Below, piece after piece: positions 11,801-18,710 of a stretch of 64,000 nt of DNA. The position numbers were made by a program, and so were the translations under genes. The notes under the pieces are model-generated. The model searched no databases. It was not told the DNA's origin and saw only the letters and a list, made by a program, of their open reading frames with translations. Source of the DNA: Ostrinia nubilalis (taxonomy: Eukaryota > Arthropoda > Insecta > Lepidoptera > Crambidae); contig NC_087105.1 of NCBI RefSeq assembly GCF_963855985.1, forward strand, positions 8,868,501 to 8,932,500, written 5' to 3'. Each line of letters begins with the position of its first letter. The stretch's first letter is position 1.

Positions 11801-14800
11801 TTGTAATTATTTGGCAAAAACACCACACGTAATGAAATATGTCGCTGATTATGGGCCTCATTAGATGGCTCAAGGTCACCCAAAGGCGATGGAGCGTGCT
11901 ATGCTCGGAGTACCTCTGCGTGATCGACTCAGAAATGAGGAGATCCGCGGGAGAACCAAAGTGATCGACATATCTCGCAGAGTTGCTAAAATCAAGTGGC
12001 AGTGGGCGGGCACATAGCACGTAGAGACGATGGCCGTTGGGGCAGAAAAGTTCTCGAGTGGCGACCACGAGCGGAAGACGTAGCGTGGGCAGACCTCCCA
12101 CTAGGTGGACCGACGATCTGGTGAAGGTCGCGAAAAGAACCTGGATGCAGGCAGCGCAGTACCGGTCATTGTGGAAATCCTTGGGAGAGGCCTTTGTCCA
12201 GCAGTGGACGTCATTTGGCTGAAACTACGAATGAAATATGTATTATTAAGGTAGCAGGAAGGCGCTGGACGCAGGCCGCTACCAACCGGGCAACATGGAA
12301 AGTATTGGGGGAGGCCTATGTTCAGCAGTGGACGTCCTATGGCTGAGATGATGATGATGATTATTATTATTATTAAGGACTCACCTCAGCGTTCCACGCG
12401 TCGTTATTATTGATGTAGTCTATGATCATCTCGTAGTTCTGGTACTGGTTGTCCCATTCGTTGGCGCGGTCGTAGCGGAAGTCGTCGCCTAGAGGCGCCA
12501 GAACCACGTTGCTGCGGTACAACTGGGCCTTCTTGCGCCACTGGTCTAGGATCAGACCCGACCTGCAATTTGAGACCTATTGATCAGTAACAAAGTACAA
12601 TTTACATTGCATACAATGTTTTTTTTTATGCATAACAAGGCAGGTATTTGACCACAATCGCACCTGATGTTAAGTGGGATGCAGTCTAGGATGGTACATA
12701 TCTGCCCTGTAAGTGCCTATTCACTCTCGCCTTGAAAAGGCCTGGATTATAGTTTTAGTTAGTAGGCAAAGGAGAGGACCATGGCAGATACAACCCGGTG
12801 CGCAGTTAAGTCAACTGTGCACCTGGCGGCCGTGACGTCACATCGACGCTCTGGTATGGACGGGGCACGTGGCCTCCCGTTTGCCCCGTCCATAGTACGT
12901 AAGGGGGAGGGAGAGGCGTACAACGTTACTGCGGTACAACTGAGCCTTTTTGCGCCACTGGTCTAGGATCAGACCCGAGCTGCGAGTTTGAGGCTTATTG
13001 GTTAGTAAACGAACTAAAGTCAAGATTAGCAAGCTGAAGTGGCAATGGGCAGGGCACATAGTACGCAGAACTGACGGCCGATGGGCAAGGTTCTGGAGTG
13101 GAAGCCTCGTACCGGAAAGCGTAGCGTAGGACGTCCACCCACAAGATGGACTAACGACCTTATAAAGGTAGCAGGAAGGCGCTGGATGCAGGCCGCCACC
13201 AACCGGCCATTGGGGAAATCATTGGGGAGGCCTATGTTCAGCAGTGGACGTCCTATGGCTGAAATGATGATGATGGTTAATAAGAAAGTTGAATTTAGAT
13301 TGTCCACAATATAGGCAAACCAAAAGACTATGGCAGATAGTAGATACAACCCTGTCTAAAGCCTGGTCCGTGAGCACAATAAAATTACGCGCGAGCGATA
13401 AGGATGGGTAGCTTGGGGTCATTGGACAAAATTCTACGTGCTCACGGATCAGGCTTTAGTTAACTGGCCTGGCAACTGCCGGACGTGACGTCACATCGAC
13501 ACTCTAGTACGGATGGGGTAAACGCGGCGAGGTGTGCGGGTGAGTGCGAGGGAAAGTTGCATTTCAACGAGGTGCGCAGTTAGCCCGATCGGGTTGTATA
13601 AAGTATGTTCTGATATAGCACTGCGATCACTGCTGGGTGCGTGAGCTCACACTTACCAGTGATAGCAGAGCTCGCAGTACTATATCGGAACATACCCAAA
13701 GTAACTGTTCTTAAAATGTGACAAAGAGACAAAGCGGTATCTTACCTTTCGTCCACATTTTTATGTATAATTTTTCTGGGCGGCGTTCCCCAAGGGCAAG
13801 TGACACCATTACCCGGCAGCCTTTTAAAATCGAATTGACAGCAGACCTAAAAATATAAATATTTTTAAAACAACCGTAAAAGTTACAAAATGTGTCAAAT
13901 ATTCTTAATTATGTTGCTCAAAATACCTTTGGATCTGGGCCACAAGTATGAGGCACATCGTATGAGTAGAAAGGCATCAAATGTGTGAACATATCAGTCT
14001 TACCGACTCCATCTGAAACAGTCATCATTTACAAAAAATCAAGTGCAAATCTGTATTAAATGTCGTGTCAGTTTTCATATTACTCACCCCACAATTGCCG
14101 CCACTTGAACTCCAATTGTCTATTTAGCGCCAATTCTTTTTTTATTCTATAATGTACTCGTTGGATTAGGGAGTTTTCGAAGCCTGCCTGTTTGAGCAGA
14201 TAGGGCTGCGAGCTGGAGTAGCCGAAAGGGTCGATGGACCAGTGGTTCTTAGGGATGTACCCCAAATTGTCGATGAGCCACTGATGGCCGGTGGTCAACT
14301 GCTGGATGACGGACATCCAGTGGGAGTTGGCTTCGTCATTCATCACCCAGCCGCCGGTGACTATTTCAATTTTTCCTGAGTTTACCAAGCTGAAACATAG
14401 TTTCATTAATGAAACAGAAAATGGCGAACGAAGGAGATTCTTAATACTCAAAGACTAAACCAAAACGAGGTTAGGCAGTAAACATACTGAAAGTCCTGGC
14501 GTTGAGAATAAATTAGTGTTACTTAGAATTTTAATTTTTTGTATTCCTACAACCACTACTCCCACATACATACTTCTTAATGCTTCTTTTAGTAGGTAAC
14601 GCATACGAAAATTAGTAGCTTTAAAGACTACTATCTCGAAGAGTTGGAGAAGTTTGTTTTTACCATTTTTAGTTAGTTGTTAAATAACTGCCACTTACCT
14701 CTGGAAAATTGCTTTTTCTTTGTCAGTCGCGTCGGAGTTCCACCACAGCGACAAATAACTGGTTTCAGCCCAAATAAACTTCCTGCCAATACCTTCAGGC

Positions 14801-17800
14801 AGCTTCTCAACCATATTCGTGAATATAGCCTTAGTTTGCGTTTTGTAGTAGTTTTCGAATGTTTTCAGCCATCCTGCGATATATTTATTTATGTATTTAT
14901 TGTTTTATGTTTTATCAGGAGCATTCAGTACACGTACGAACGTTTGATATTGCTCGAGTAGCAAAAAATTCGCGCCAAACATTTGGCGAGTGTTTGCAGG
15001 ATGTTTGATTTTCTTGAAATATGTGAGCAGTGGCGTTTAGGCAACCGGAGGACGCAAGGGATAAAACTTTTGTGCTATTTAAGACTCTTGAGTTTAAAAT
15101 AATAGTTGGTTCGCGAAAGAATGCTCGCGTTTTTTTAATTTGACATAGCATTTAATTTCTAAGCATATCCACTCTCTTTTACTAATTTAAAACTCCCCTG
15201 CATTGAATAACAGAATACAAAAGAAGGATGCAATATGCTGTCCTATCCCAGTCAAGTTGAAATAAATCTGTCTATAAACCTACAGAATCATATAGTTTTA
15301 ATGAAAAACCACCAAATATAACAAAAATTACAAAAATACTGTTAAAAATATCTTTAACAGTTATGCTTATGCCATTATGGAATATTTACGACTATTTCAT
15401 TAGTAACACATTTTGATTTTGATGTCATACGTCGTGCCATCTATGAAGACGCGCCCCACCAATTTTTGGTCGAGTTAAGCGCGGTGTGCGGGGGTTTGAT
15501 CCGAGCAATCCGAGCGTCATTATAGTAGTGTGCGTGTGCATGGATGATTTAGTGAGTACCGATAACACTCAAACATTAGCGGAAGAATGGTTATGGTGGG
15601 GTGGCGCGTCTTTGTGGGTGGCACACTATCTATACTGTGCAGCTTCAGTTATCATAAGATTAGTGGAACATACTGCTGATTAATTTTCGATTAGAAAGAT
15701 AACAATCAATATGTTAGTAGCAAGTGTCAACACAAAAAAGCCCAAATGTATTTTATCTTTTATCAGTTATGTCTTTAAGGACTACATTCGAGTGAAAGAC
15801 CTAATTAAATTGGGTTTTATCACCAATCTTGTACTAATTTCTAAACTTTTATTGCCTCAATCATAAAATTTAGGTGATAAGGAAAATAGTACACAAAAAT
15901 GTGATTGATGAAATCGTTTTAAGTATTTGAGGCAACTTAGAGTCCATGAAACAACAACCTAATTGCAGACTGCAGTATTACTAAAAATATAAGTATATGT
16001 ATTACTAGCTTTCCGCCCGCGGCTTCGCCCGCGTGGAATTTTGTCTGTCACAGAAAAACTTTATCGCGCGCGTCCCTGTTTCAAAAACCGGGATAAAAAC
16101 TATCCTATGTTCTTTCCCGGGACTCAAACTATCTCTATGCCAAATTTCATCAAAATCGGTTGCGAGGTTTAAGCGGGAAAGCGTAACAGACAGACAGACA
16201 GACAGACAGACAGAGTTACTTTCGCATTTATAATATTAGTTGGGATGTAGAATAGGTACATTAATATCATTGTGCTAATACATAAGGGAAAGTCGGGTAT
16301 ATTGGACCAGCTGGGAGCACCTTAATATTTTGTAAATAACTGCAATAGCGACAGACTCACATAATTAATTACATTGATTATATTATCAGTCATATTGTTT
16401 TATTATTAGGTACAATTTTGCAGCCGGCCCAATATACCAGACTCCCCTAGCCACCACTACAGCATACAATATTTACCTGGATCGTTGTGTGAGTGTGGGA
16501 CAATAAACACTTTCAGTTTGTTTTTCTGATTCCACTGCTTCTCATCATACTCCACATTCCAGCCTTGTTTCCATACTCCCCCGTCTTTATCGTCAAACAT
16601 TATTCTTTCATACATAGACAGCATCTATAGGAGAAAAAATTAACAGTATAATAATGTTTTTGACATGACATAGTATCAAAATTTACTGTATGTAACAATA
16701 TAATTGTCTTGCAAAATATAAAATACTATCAAAGATGAAAAGGATATTTTTGATTCAATAAACAAGCATTTTACCTGAACATCAGTTTTAGGCACTGACT
16801 GTGTTTGTATTGGGCATAGAGACGCGTTGAATTTCATGTGCATTCTTGGTGGTTCATCACCAACAGCCTTGAACTCTCTAATCTTTGGTTCTCTTCGTTT
16901 CTCTTGATGCTCTTCTTCGGATATTTTAGGCGGTAGCTGTTGGTACTCTGACTGAACGACTATTTGGTCTACAGCTGACTTTATCTCCCCCACAACAGCA
17001 TGGTGCTGATTTAACTCATTCTCTATGTGACGTAACTTTGACTCGAATGCTGACCATTTAATCTAAAACAATATTTAAACTTAGAAAAGTTTCTTGTATA
17101 GTTCATTCAACTTATGATGGTGATTTAGACAGATGAAACATTTCGTTTCATGAATCCAACTTCCTAAGAATAAAAATATTGAGGTGTAAAAATCAATCAC
17201 TTTTTTTTTTGTGATTTTATCCTTCCAAAATACACTTATTAATCTTTCTCAATTAACCTAAACAAGAATTTCAAATACTTATTAGTTTATTATTTATTAA
17301 AATTTGTGAAAAAATATTACATGAAATGCATAATGCGTTAATCGGAACTTTTGCTCATAGGGATAGACAAGAACAATCGCAACCAATCAATAATCGGTAT
17401 GGTGGTCTTCTCACCATCGAATCACAATTATTCTTTCTGGCAGGTTAAAGGTCAGTCAGTACGTGTGCGTTTGCCTTGTATGGCCGGTTGTGTTTTATGC
17501 GATTTCTCTACGAGTTGTTTGTCATTGTTATTTGTTGTTTTTATAGAATAAAATGCATAATATTTAATTATTTGTGATTTATTGTGTAATAACGTTTATT
17601 CCATATCCAGATAATTAAAATTCGTAGATATAATTTTGATTTTTCGTAGATAAAATTAAAAATCAACAAATAAAAAGTCGATTAGATTTCTTAAGAAAAT
17701 ATTCTCGATTCTAAAAAATATCGATTAGGTTTAAAAGAAGCGCTTCACTAAATAGAAGTGTCATAATCACTTTCTTACACTGAATAGACTATAGTAGTTA

Positions 17801-17999
17801 GCATTGAAGGTAAAGGAACAATGCAAATAATTTTATATGCTATGATAGTAATTGATTATCCACTTACATCATCCAAATCCTGCATCACAGGTTTGATACT
17901 CGGCAACTTGAAACTCAAGTCGGTGACCACATACAAGATGAATATGAATACAACGATGCATGTCATCCAAAACAATGCAGAAAGTCTTCTGATCCTCAT
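2681..17999 (-). CDS. alpha-Man-II: Golgi alpha-mannosidase II gene, 14 exons, 3' end missing
   Basis: Fourteen exons with GT-AG introns and matching phases join into one frame of 868 codons. The product is a type II Golgi membrane glycoside hydrolase of family GH38, which removes two mannoses from GlcNAcMan5GlcNAc2 during N-glycan maturation. Seen in order: a short cytosolic basic tail and one membrane segment (exon 1), a stalk (exon 2), PHSHNDPGW split over exons 3 and 4 (zinc ligands), WSIDPFGYS in exon 5 (nucleophile Asp), LGDDFRY in exon 8 (expected acid/base Asp), and [10 protein letters not shown] in exon 10 (zinc-ligand His). HHDGVTG favours classical mannosidase II over the lepidopteran ManIII type, which by my recollection has HHDAITG. 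The family is near 1,100 residues, so roughly 240 C-terminal codons should lie left of position 1. Several exons are locally duplicated. Confidence 0.93.
2859..3239. other. Intron DNA, nothing recognised
   Basis: Part of the mannosidase intron between exons 14 and 13. AT-rich, with no repeat or coding signal I can support. Confidence 0.6.
3240..4572 (-). repeat. Tandem array of mannosidase exon-13 copies (B-G plus a stub)
   Basis: Six further copies follow exon 13 at ends 4398 (B), 4184 (C), 3980 (D), 3776 (E), 3549 (F) and 3345 (G), mostly 204 bp apart, with a degenerate stub near 3240-3290. Each encodes [14 protein letters not shown] through PVHMDFVQ almost unchanged. C to G keep the GTAAGT donor. 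B has a TAG in place of a Lys codon, a 15-base in-frame deletion and a weak donor GTAATT. Spacers between C, D, E and between F, G are only about 30 bp, too short to be introns, and have in-frame stops, so most copies cannot be joined to one another. Confidence 0.9.
3549..3728 (-). CDS. alpha-Man-II: Possible alternative exon 13 (copy F, complete and in frame)
   Basis: A 180-nt copy of exon 13 with its own acceptor (ACTTACAAAG) and donor (GTAAGT). It has the same phase 2 at both ends as copy A and no stop, reading [20 protein letters not shown] onward. It could replace copy A or be added after it without breaking the frame. It lacks the first 13 or so residues of copy A. Use is an inference; it may be non-functional. 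Confidence 0.5.
4610..4828 (-). CDS. alpha-Man-II: alpha-mannosidase II exon 13 (copy A, full length)
   Basis: The exon starts [20 protein letters not shown], continues [20 protein letters not shown] and ends [11 protein letters not shown] at donor GTAAGT, phase 2. [11 protein letters not shown] matches the family's segment before the beta domain. It is the only one of seven copies that has the full 5' part; the acceptor is CAACAG. Confidence 0.92.
5067..5468. mobile_element. MITE-like element with inverted ends, interrupted by a SINE-like repeat
   Basis: The left end (GTGCTTAGTGTGAG) and right end (CTCACACTAAGCCA) are inverted copies extending about 40 bp. A related sequence occurs at about 62330-62440. 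The SINE-like unit at 5191-5411 sits inside. It lies in the intron between exons 13 and 12. Confidence 0.6.
5191..5411 (+). mobile_element. Lepidopteran SINE-like interspersed repeat
   Basis: The sequence starts CTTTCCGCCCGCGGC and runs through GCCAAATTTCATCAAAATCG to a GACAGA-rich stretch and TTCGCATTTATAA. A near copy lies at 16008-16246. I recognise this as a very common moth and butterfly repeat; its class is uncertain. Confidence 0.7.
5504..5676 (-). CDS. alpha-Man-II: alpha-mannosidase II exon 12
   Basis: The exon encodes [20 protein letters not shown], then [20 protein letters not shown] and [10 protein letters not shown], matching the beta-rich region after the catalytic domain. It starts in phase 0 after TTCCAG and ends in phase 2 at donor GTAAGA. 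The acceptor lies inside the 8-bp target duplication of a hAT-like element at 5683-6887. Confidence 0.92.
5683..6887. mobile_element. hAT-like non-autonomous element with 8-bp TSD at the exon 12 acceptor
   Basis: The ends are TAGTGTTGAAAAT and ATTTACATCTCTA, imperfect inverted repeats, followed inward by arrays of GGTCAAA/TTTGACC motifs. The flanks carry ACCTGGAA at 5675-5682 and 6888-6895, an 8-bp target duplication. On the gene's strand this reads TTCCAGGT, the splice acceptor of exon 12. No transposase remains. Another element is nested inside. Confidence 0.8.
5958..6597. mobile_element. MITE with CCCCCTTA ends nested in the hAT-like element
   Basis: The left end CCCCCTTACTAATAAAA mirrors the right end TTTTATTAATAAGGGGG. 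TAT flanks both sides (5955-5957, 6598-6600) as a possible 3-bp target duplication. The family was not identified. Confidence 0.65.
6897..7089 (-). mobile_element. LINE 3'-end-like fragment (antisense)
   Basis: The fragment begins ATCATCATCAACAGCCC and continues CTCCTCTACTATAGTGGAGG to CGCCTCTTACGAC. I recognise it as a common lepidopteran interspersed sequence, probably a LINE end. No coding remains. Confidence 0.5.
7092..7232 (+). mobile_element. SINE-like repeat fragment
   Basis: It contains TATAAACCTTCCTCTTGAAT and CATAGGGACAGACAGCGG then GCGACTTTGTTTCATACTAT, a combination frequent in Lepidoptera. It is placed from memory of the family and cannot be checked here. Confidence 0.5.
7229..7312 (+). 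mobile_element. RTE 3'-end relic
   Basis: Decayed version of the RTE tail: CATTGTGGAAACCCTTG, then TTTGTCTAGCAGT and TTTTGGCTGAAATG. It matches the last 80 bases of the full copy at 2040-2120 with several changes. Confidence 0.6.
7409..7722. mobile_element. MITE-like element with GTTTCCT ends
   Basis: The left end GTTTCCTAAAAAAAA and right end TTTTTTACCCAGGAAAC are inverted. The inner part contains TGACGTCACGGGCC and a GACGTCACAAAGTGC motif. A related, truncated copy in the opposite orientation lies at 11592-11812. Confidence 0.6.
7903..8076 (-). repeat. In-frame tandem copy of the 3' part of mannosidase exon 11 (alternative exon extension)
   Basis: Exactly 174 bp (58 codons) repeat the 3' part of exon 11. 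The copy encodes [20 protein letters not shown] and then [20 protein letters not shown], and ends GAG before GTTAGTACT, a second usable donor in phase 0. Reading through the first donor gives VSILCDVGN with no stop. Choosing the far donor would add 58 residues in frame. Whether it is used cannot be told from sequence. Confidence 0.85.
8077..8341 (-). CDS. alpha-Man-II: alpha-mannosidase II exon 11 (short form)
   Basis: The exon encodes [20 protein letters not shown] and ends [11 protein letters not shown] at donor GTGAGT, phase 0. The middle, [20 protein letters not shown] then [14 protein letters not shown], lies at the start of the C-terminal beta domains. The last 174 bases are tandemly repeated just beyond the donor in the same frame, so a longer exon ending at 7903 is also possible. 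Confidence 0.9.
8374..10081. mobile_element. Giant foldback element from a Tc1/mariner-type transposon
   Basis: Two arms of about 775 bp (8374-9149 and 9307-10081) are near-perfect inverted copies, with a central spacer near 157 bp. The ends are CAGGGTGTTTGGCGC and its complement, flanked by TA on both sides, the typical target duplication of Tc1/mariner elements. The spacer encodes [20 protein letters not shown] then DFYIWG, like the transposase stretch SPDLTPLDFFLWG. It lies in the intron between exons 11 and 10. Confidence 0.85.
9150..9306 (+). pseudogene. Transposase remnant in the loop of the foldback element
   Basis: About 45 codons resemble the C-terminal catalytic region of a Tc1/mariner-family transposase ([17 protein letters not shown]). 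The longer open frame around it (9054-9362) is extended into the palindromic arms by chance. No full transposase is present, so the element cannot move alone. Confidence 0.7.
10397..10556. mobile_element. Small MITE-like inverted-repeat element
   Basis: GGTTTCGCACCAAGACTAAT at the left mirrors AGTACGAAACC at the right, with repeated CGGATTCG/CGAATCCG motifs. It lies just before exon 10. The boundaries are approximate. Confidence 0.45.
10578..10751 (-). CDS. alpha-Man-II: alpha-mannosidase II exon 10 ([10 protein letters not shown])
   Basis: The exon encodes [20 protein letters not shown] and ends [19 protein letters not shown] plus REDYAK. The first His of HHD is a zinc ligand in GH38. Acceptor CACCAG, donor GTGAGC, phase 2 end. 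The following intron holds the large foldback element. Confidence 0.95.
10752..11325. other. Mannosidase intron, nothing recognised
   Basis: The intron between exons 10 and 9. No repeat, RNA gene or coding segment was recognised. Confidence 0.6.
11326..11510 (-). CDS. alpha-Man-II: alpha-mannosidase II exon 9
   Basis: The exon encodes [18 protein letters not shown], then [19 protein letters not shown] and [18 protein letters not shown], all hallmark GH38 sequence. Acceptor GGACAG, donor GTAACT, phase 2 end. Confidence 0.95.
11592..11812. mobile_element. Truncated copy of the GTTTCCT MITE, opposite orientation
   Basis: It begins GTTTCCTGGGTAAAAAAGC and includes TCGTGACGTCAGTGAGTGCG, matching 7492-7722 in reverse. 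It ends shortly before the RTE fragment that follows. Confidence 0.65.
11835..12227 (+). mobile_element. RTE family A, 5'-truncated copy
   Basis: It matches about 1735-2120 of the full copy, from GGGCCTCATTAGATGGCTCA to TGGACGTCATTTGGCTGAAA, with small deletions that break the frame. Confidence 0.85.
12246..12375 (+). mobile_element. RTE family B, short 3' fragment with GAT/TAT tail
   Basis: It runs from GGTAGCAGGAAGGCGCTGGA through GGGGGAGGCCTATGTTCAGC to CCTATGGCTGAGATGATGAT, then an ATT-rich run. Family B differs from A in this 3' sequence and in ending with a GAT microsatellite. It ends ten bases before the donor region of exon 8. Confidence 0.75.
12385..12562 (-). CDS. alpha-Man-II: alpha-mannosidase II exon 8 (LGDDFRY)
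   Basis: The exon encodes [20 protein letters not shown], then [19 protein letters not shown]. The second Asp of GDD is expected to be the acid/base catalyst. It starts in phase 2 after TTGCAG and ends in phase 0 at donor GTGAGT. A 5' fragment of this exon recurs at about 12917-13014. Confidence 0.94.
12609..12751 (+). mobile_element. Interspersed repeat (copy 1)
   Basis: TTTATGCATAACAAGGCAGG, ACCACAATCGCACCTGATG and CTCACTCTCGCCTTGA-type sequence recur almost unchanged at 57670-57813. A T-rich run precedes both copies. The family is not named. Confidence 0.7.
12917..13014 (-). pseudogene. Partial duplicate of mannosidase exon 8
   Basis: It repeats the 5' end of exon 8 ([20 protein letters not shown]) plus the adjoining intron, then loses homology into unrelated sequence. 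The acceptor AG remains, but no donor or catalytic GDD follows. It lies in the intron before exon 8. Confidence 0.8.
13008..13276 (+). mobile_element. RTE family B, 5'-truncated copy
   Basis: It encodes a decayed C-terminal RTE segment ([15 protein letters not shown], then [18 protein letters not shown]) and ends CCTATGGCTGAAATGATGAT. One base is missing near 13085, which breaks the frame. Confidence 0.8.
13356..13459. mobile_element. Short MITE, internally deleted
   Basis: Inverted ends CTAAAGCCTGGTCCGTGAGC and GTGCTCACGGATCAGGCTTT surround GCGAGCGATAAGGATGGG. A longer relative lies at 63171-63379. Confidence 0.7.
13600..13697. repeat. Imperfect palindrome (hairpin-forming)
   Basis: AGTATGTTCTGATATAGCAC on the left is mirrored by GTACTATATCGGAACATACC on the right, with CACTGCTGG / CCAGTGATAGCAG closer to the centre. 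It may be a small MITE. Confidence 0.55.
13746..13846 (-). CDS. alpha-Man-II: alpha-mannosidase II exon 7
   Basis: The exon encodes [20 protein letters not shown] then a basic stretch ending [13 protein letters not shown] and CPWG match the GH38 mannosidase II core. Acceptor TTTTAG, donor GTAAGA, phase 2 end. Confidence 0.92.
13927..14012 (-). CDS. alpha-Man-II: alpha-mannosidase II exon 6
   Basis: A short exon (86 nt) encoding [19 protein letters not shown] followed by GPDPK, a strongly conserved segment. The acceptor is TTTCAG; the donor is GTATTT, somewhat weak. It ends in phase 0. Confidence 0.92.
14088..14389 (-). CDS. alpha-Man-II: alpha-mannosidase II exon 5 (nucleophile Asp)
   Basis: This is the largest GH38 core exon here (302 nt). 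It contains [18 protein letters not shown] and [18 protein letters not shown]; by family knowledge the Asp of IDPFG is the catalytic nucleophile and a zinc ligand. It then continues [18 protein letters not shown]. It starts in phase 2 and ends in phase 1 at donor GTGAGT. Confidence 0.95.
14699..14873 (-). CDS. alpha-Man-II: alpha-mannosidase II exon 4
   Basis: The exon completes the Gly of DPGW and continues [17 protein letters not shown], then [14 protein letters not shown], a conserved GH38 stretch. It ends in phase 2 at donor GTAAGT; the acceptor is CGCAG. Confidence 0.92.
14915..15990. other. Mannosidase intron stretch without recognised features
   Basis: Part of the intron between exons 4 and 3. 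Short open frames here have no family resemblance and no repeat class is recognised. Confidence 0.5.
16008..16246 (+). mobile_element. Lepidopteran SINE-like repeat with GACA microsatellite
   Basis: Near copy of 5191-5411: CTTTCCGCCCGCGGCTTCG through CATCAAAATCGGTTGCGAG to a run of seven GACA units and TTTCGCATTTATAATATTAG. Confidence 0.75.
16284..16449. mobile_element. Small MITE with GGGTATATTGG ends
   Basis: Left AAGGGAAAGTCGGGTATATT and right AATATACCAGACTCCCCT are inverted. It lies 27 bp before the donor of mannosidase exon 3. Confidence 0.6.
16477..16624 (-). CDS. alpha-Man-II: alpha-mannosidase II exon 3 (HND zinc motif)
   Basis: The exon starts [12 protein letters not shown] and ends [12 protein letters not shown] plus one base. 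The His and Asp of HND are zinc ligands in GH38 enzymes. The acceptor is CTATAG and the donor GTAAAT; the exon ends in phase 1. Confidence 0.92.
16775..17062 (-). CDS. alpha-Man-II: alpha-mannosidase II exon 2 (stalk)
   Basis: This exon has 96 codons, phase 0 at both ends, acceptor TTTTAG and donor GTAAAA. It starts [19 protein letters not shown], rich in charged and heptad-like residues, and continues through a Glu/Lys-rich linker, as expected for a luminal stem. It is little conserved, so its assignment rests on frame continuity and position. Confidence 0.85.
17063..17867. other. Mannosidase intron 1, nothing recognised
   Basis: AT-rich intron between exons 1 and 2, with no repeat or RNA gene that I can support. 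Confidence 0.6.
17868..17999 (-). CDS. alpha-Man-II: alpha-mannosidase II exon 1 (membrane anchor)
   Basis: This exon encodes 44 residues starting [13 protein letters not shown] basic tail is followed by a hydrophobic span at about residues 8-25 ([13 protein letters not shown]), typical of a type II Golgi anchor. The donor after GAT is GTAAGTG, phase 0. This ATG was chosen because it directly precedes the basic tail and membrane span and the exon joins exon 2 in frame. Confidence 0.9.
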
Positions 18000-18686
18000 C
18001 TTGACCAATTTTTCCTTTGCAAACCGGTAAATTTTATCACAGAATCATTATCATCTCATGAATAATTACCATTAAAATTCTGTAAAAAATGTACATTAAC
18101 TTTACAAAATCACACCTATCGGGGGTTATAATAAGAATAATTATCTGTTACAGCATTAAATATAATTCTTGACTCACAGGAAACTTATTTAGTTAAGTAT
18201 TCGGATTAAAATAACATAACAAAATTCCGGCATCGTAGAGGACCAGAAACTTGGGAGATACTTCAAAATATAATATTTACCTGTTCTTTTTTTAGCAAAT
18301 AAATAACAGCTTGTGATAATTAGAATAATTTTTCATCTTTTTACAGACTGAATTAAAAGAAAATAGTCAAATTAGACCGTAAAATTCGATCCACAATCCA
18401 ATCCAATCTTTTCTCTTGCACAGCTGTCAAATTATATTATTATGACGTTCCGTTTTGTTTATTGACGTGTCCATTGTTAGGTGACGTAGATGAGAATTTT
18501 TGTAATAATATAGATTTTATATGATAGAATATTGTTAAATTCATTAAACGACATACTTACAATAATTTAATATATTGAATATAAAAATAATATTAGCAAT
18601 CTTTTGTTTCCTGAATGTATCCAATCTTGGATAGCGCCTTGTTGATATCGATTTTCGTTAAACGTCAAATTGTTTGTGTGTGAAAC
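18000..18686. promoter_or_regulatory. Probable bidirectional promoter region
   Basis: It separates the mannosidase ATG (minus strand, 17999) from a candidate ATG on the plus strand (18687) in a head-to-head layout. It is AT-rich and contains TGACGTGTCC and GTGACGTAG motifs near 18463-18490. No TATA box could be assigned with confidence. The promoter role is inferred from layout only. Confidence 0.45.
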
Positions 18687-18710
18687 ATGGCGTCAAAGGA
18701 GTCTCTGGAC
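18687..18710 (+). CDS. Candidate first coding exon (MASKESLD)
   Basis: AAACATGG is a good initiation context. Eight codons, ATG to GAC, are followed by GTAAGTATT, a strong donor in phase 0. No second exon was recognised nearby. By phase it could join either the cassette exon at 55619 or exon 3 at 56120 of the Na+/K+-ATPase gene as a distal alternative start, or belong to an unrelated gene. Confidence 0.45.

Noticed and set aside
16033..16233. 66-codon frame
   Set aside because: Lies wholly inside the SINE-like repeat and its microsatellite.
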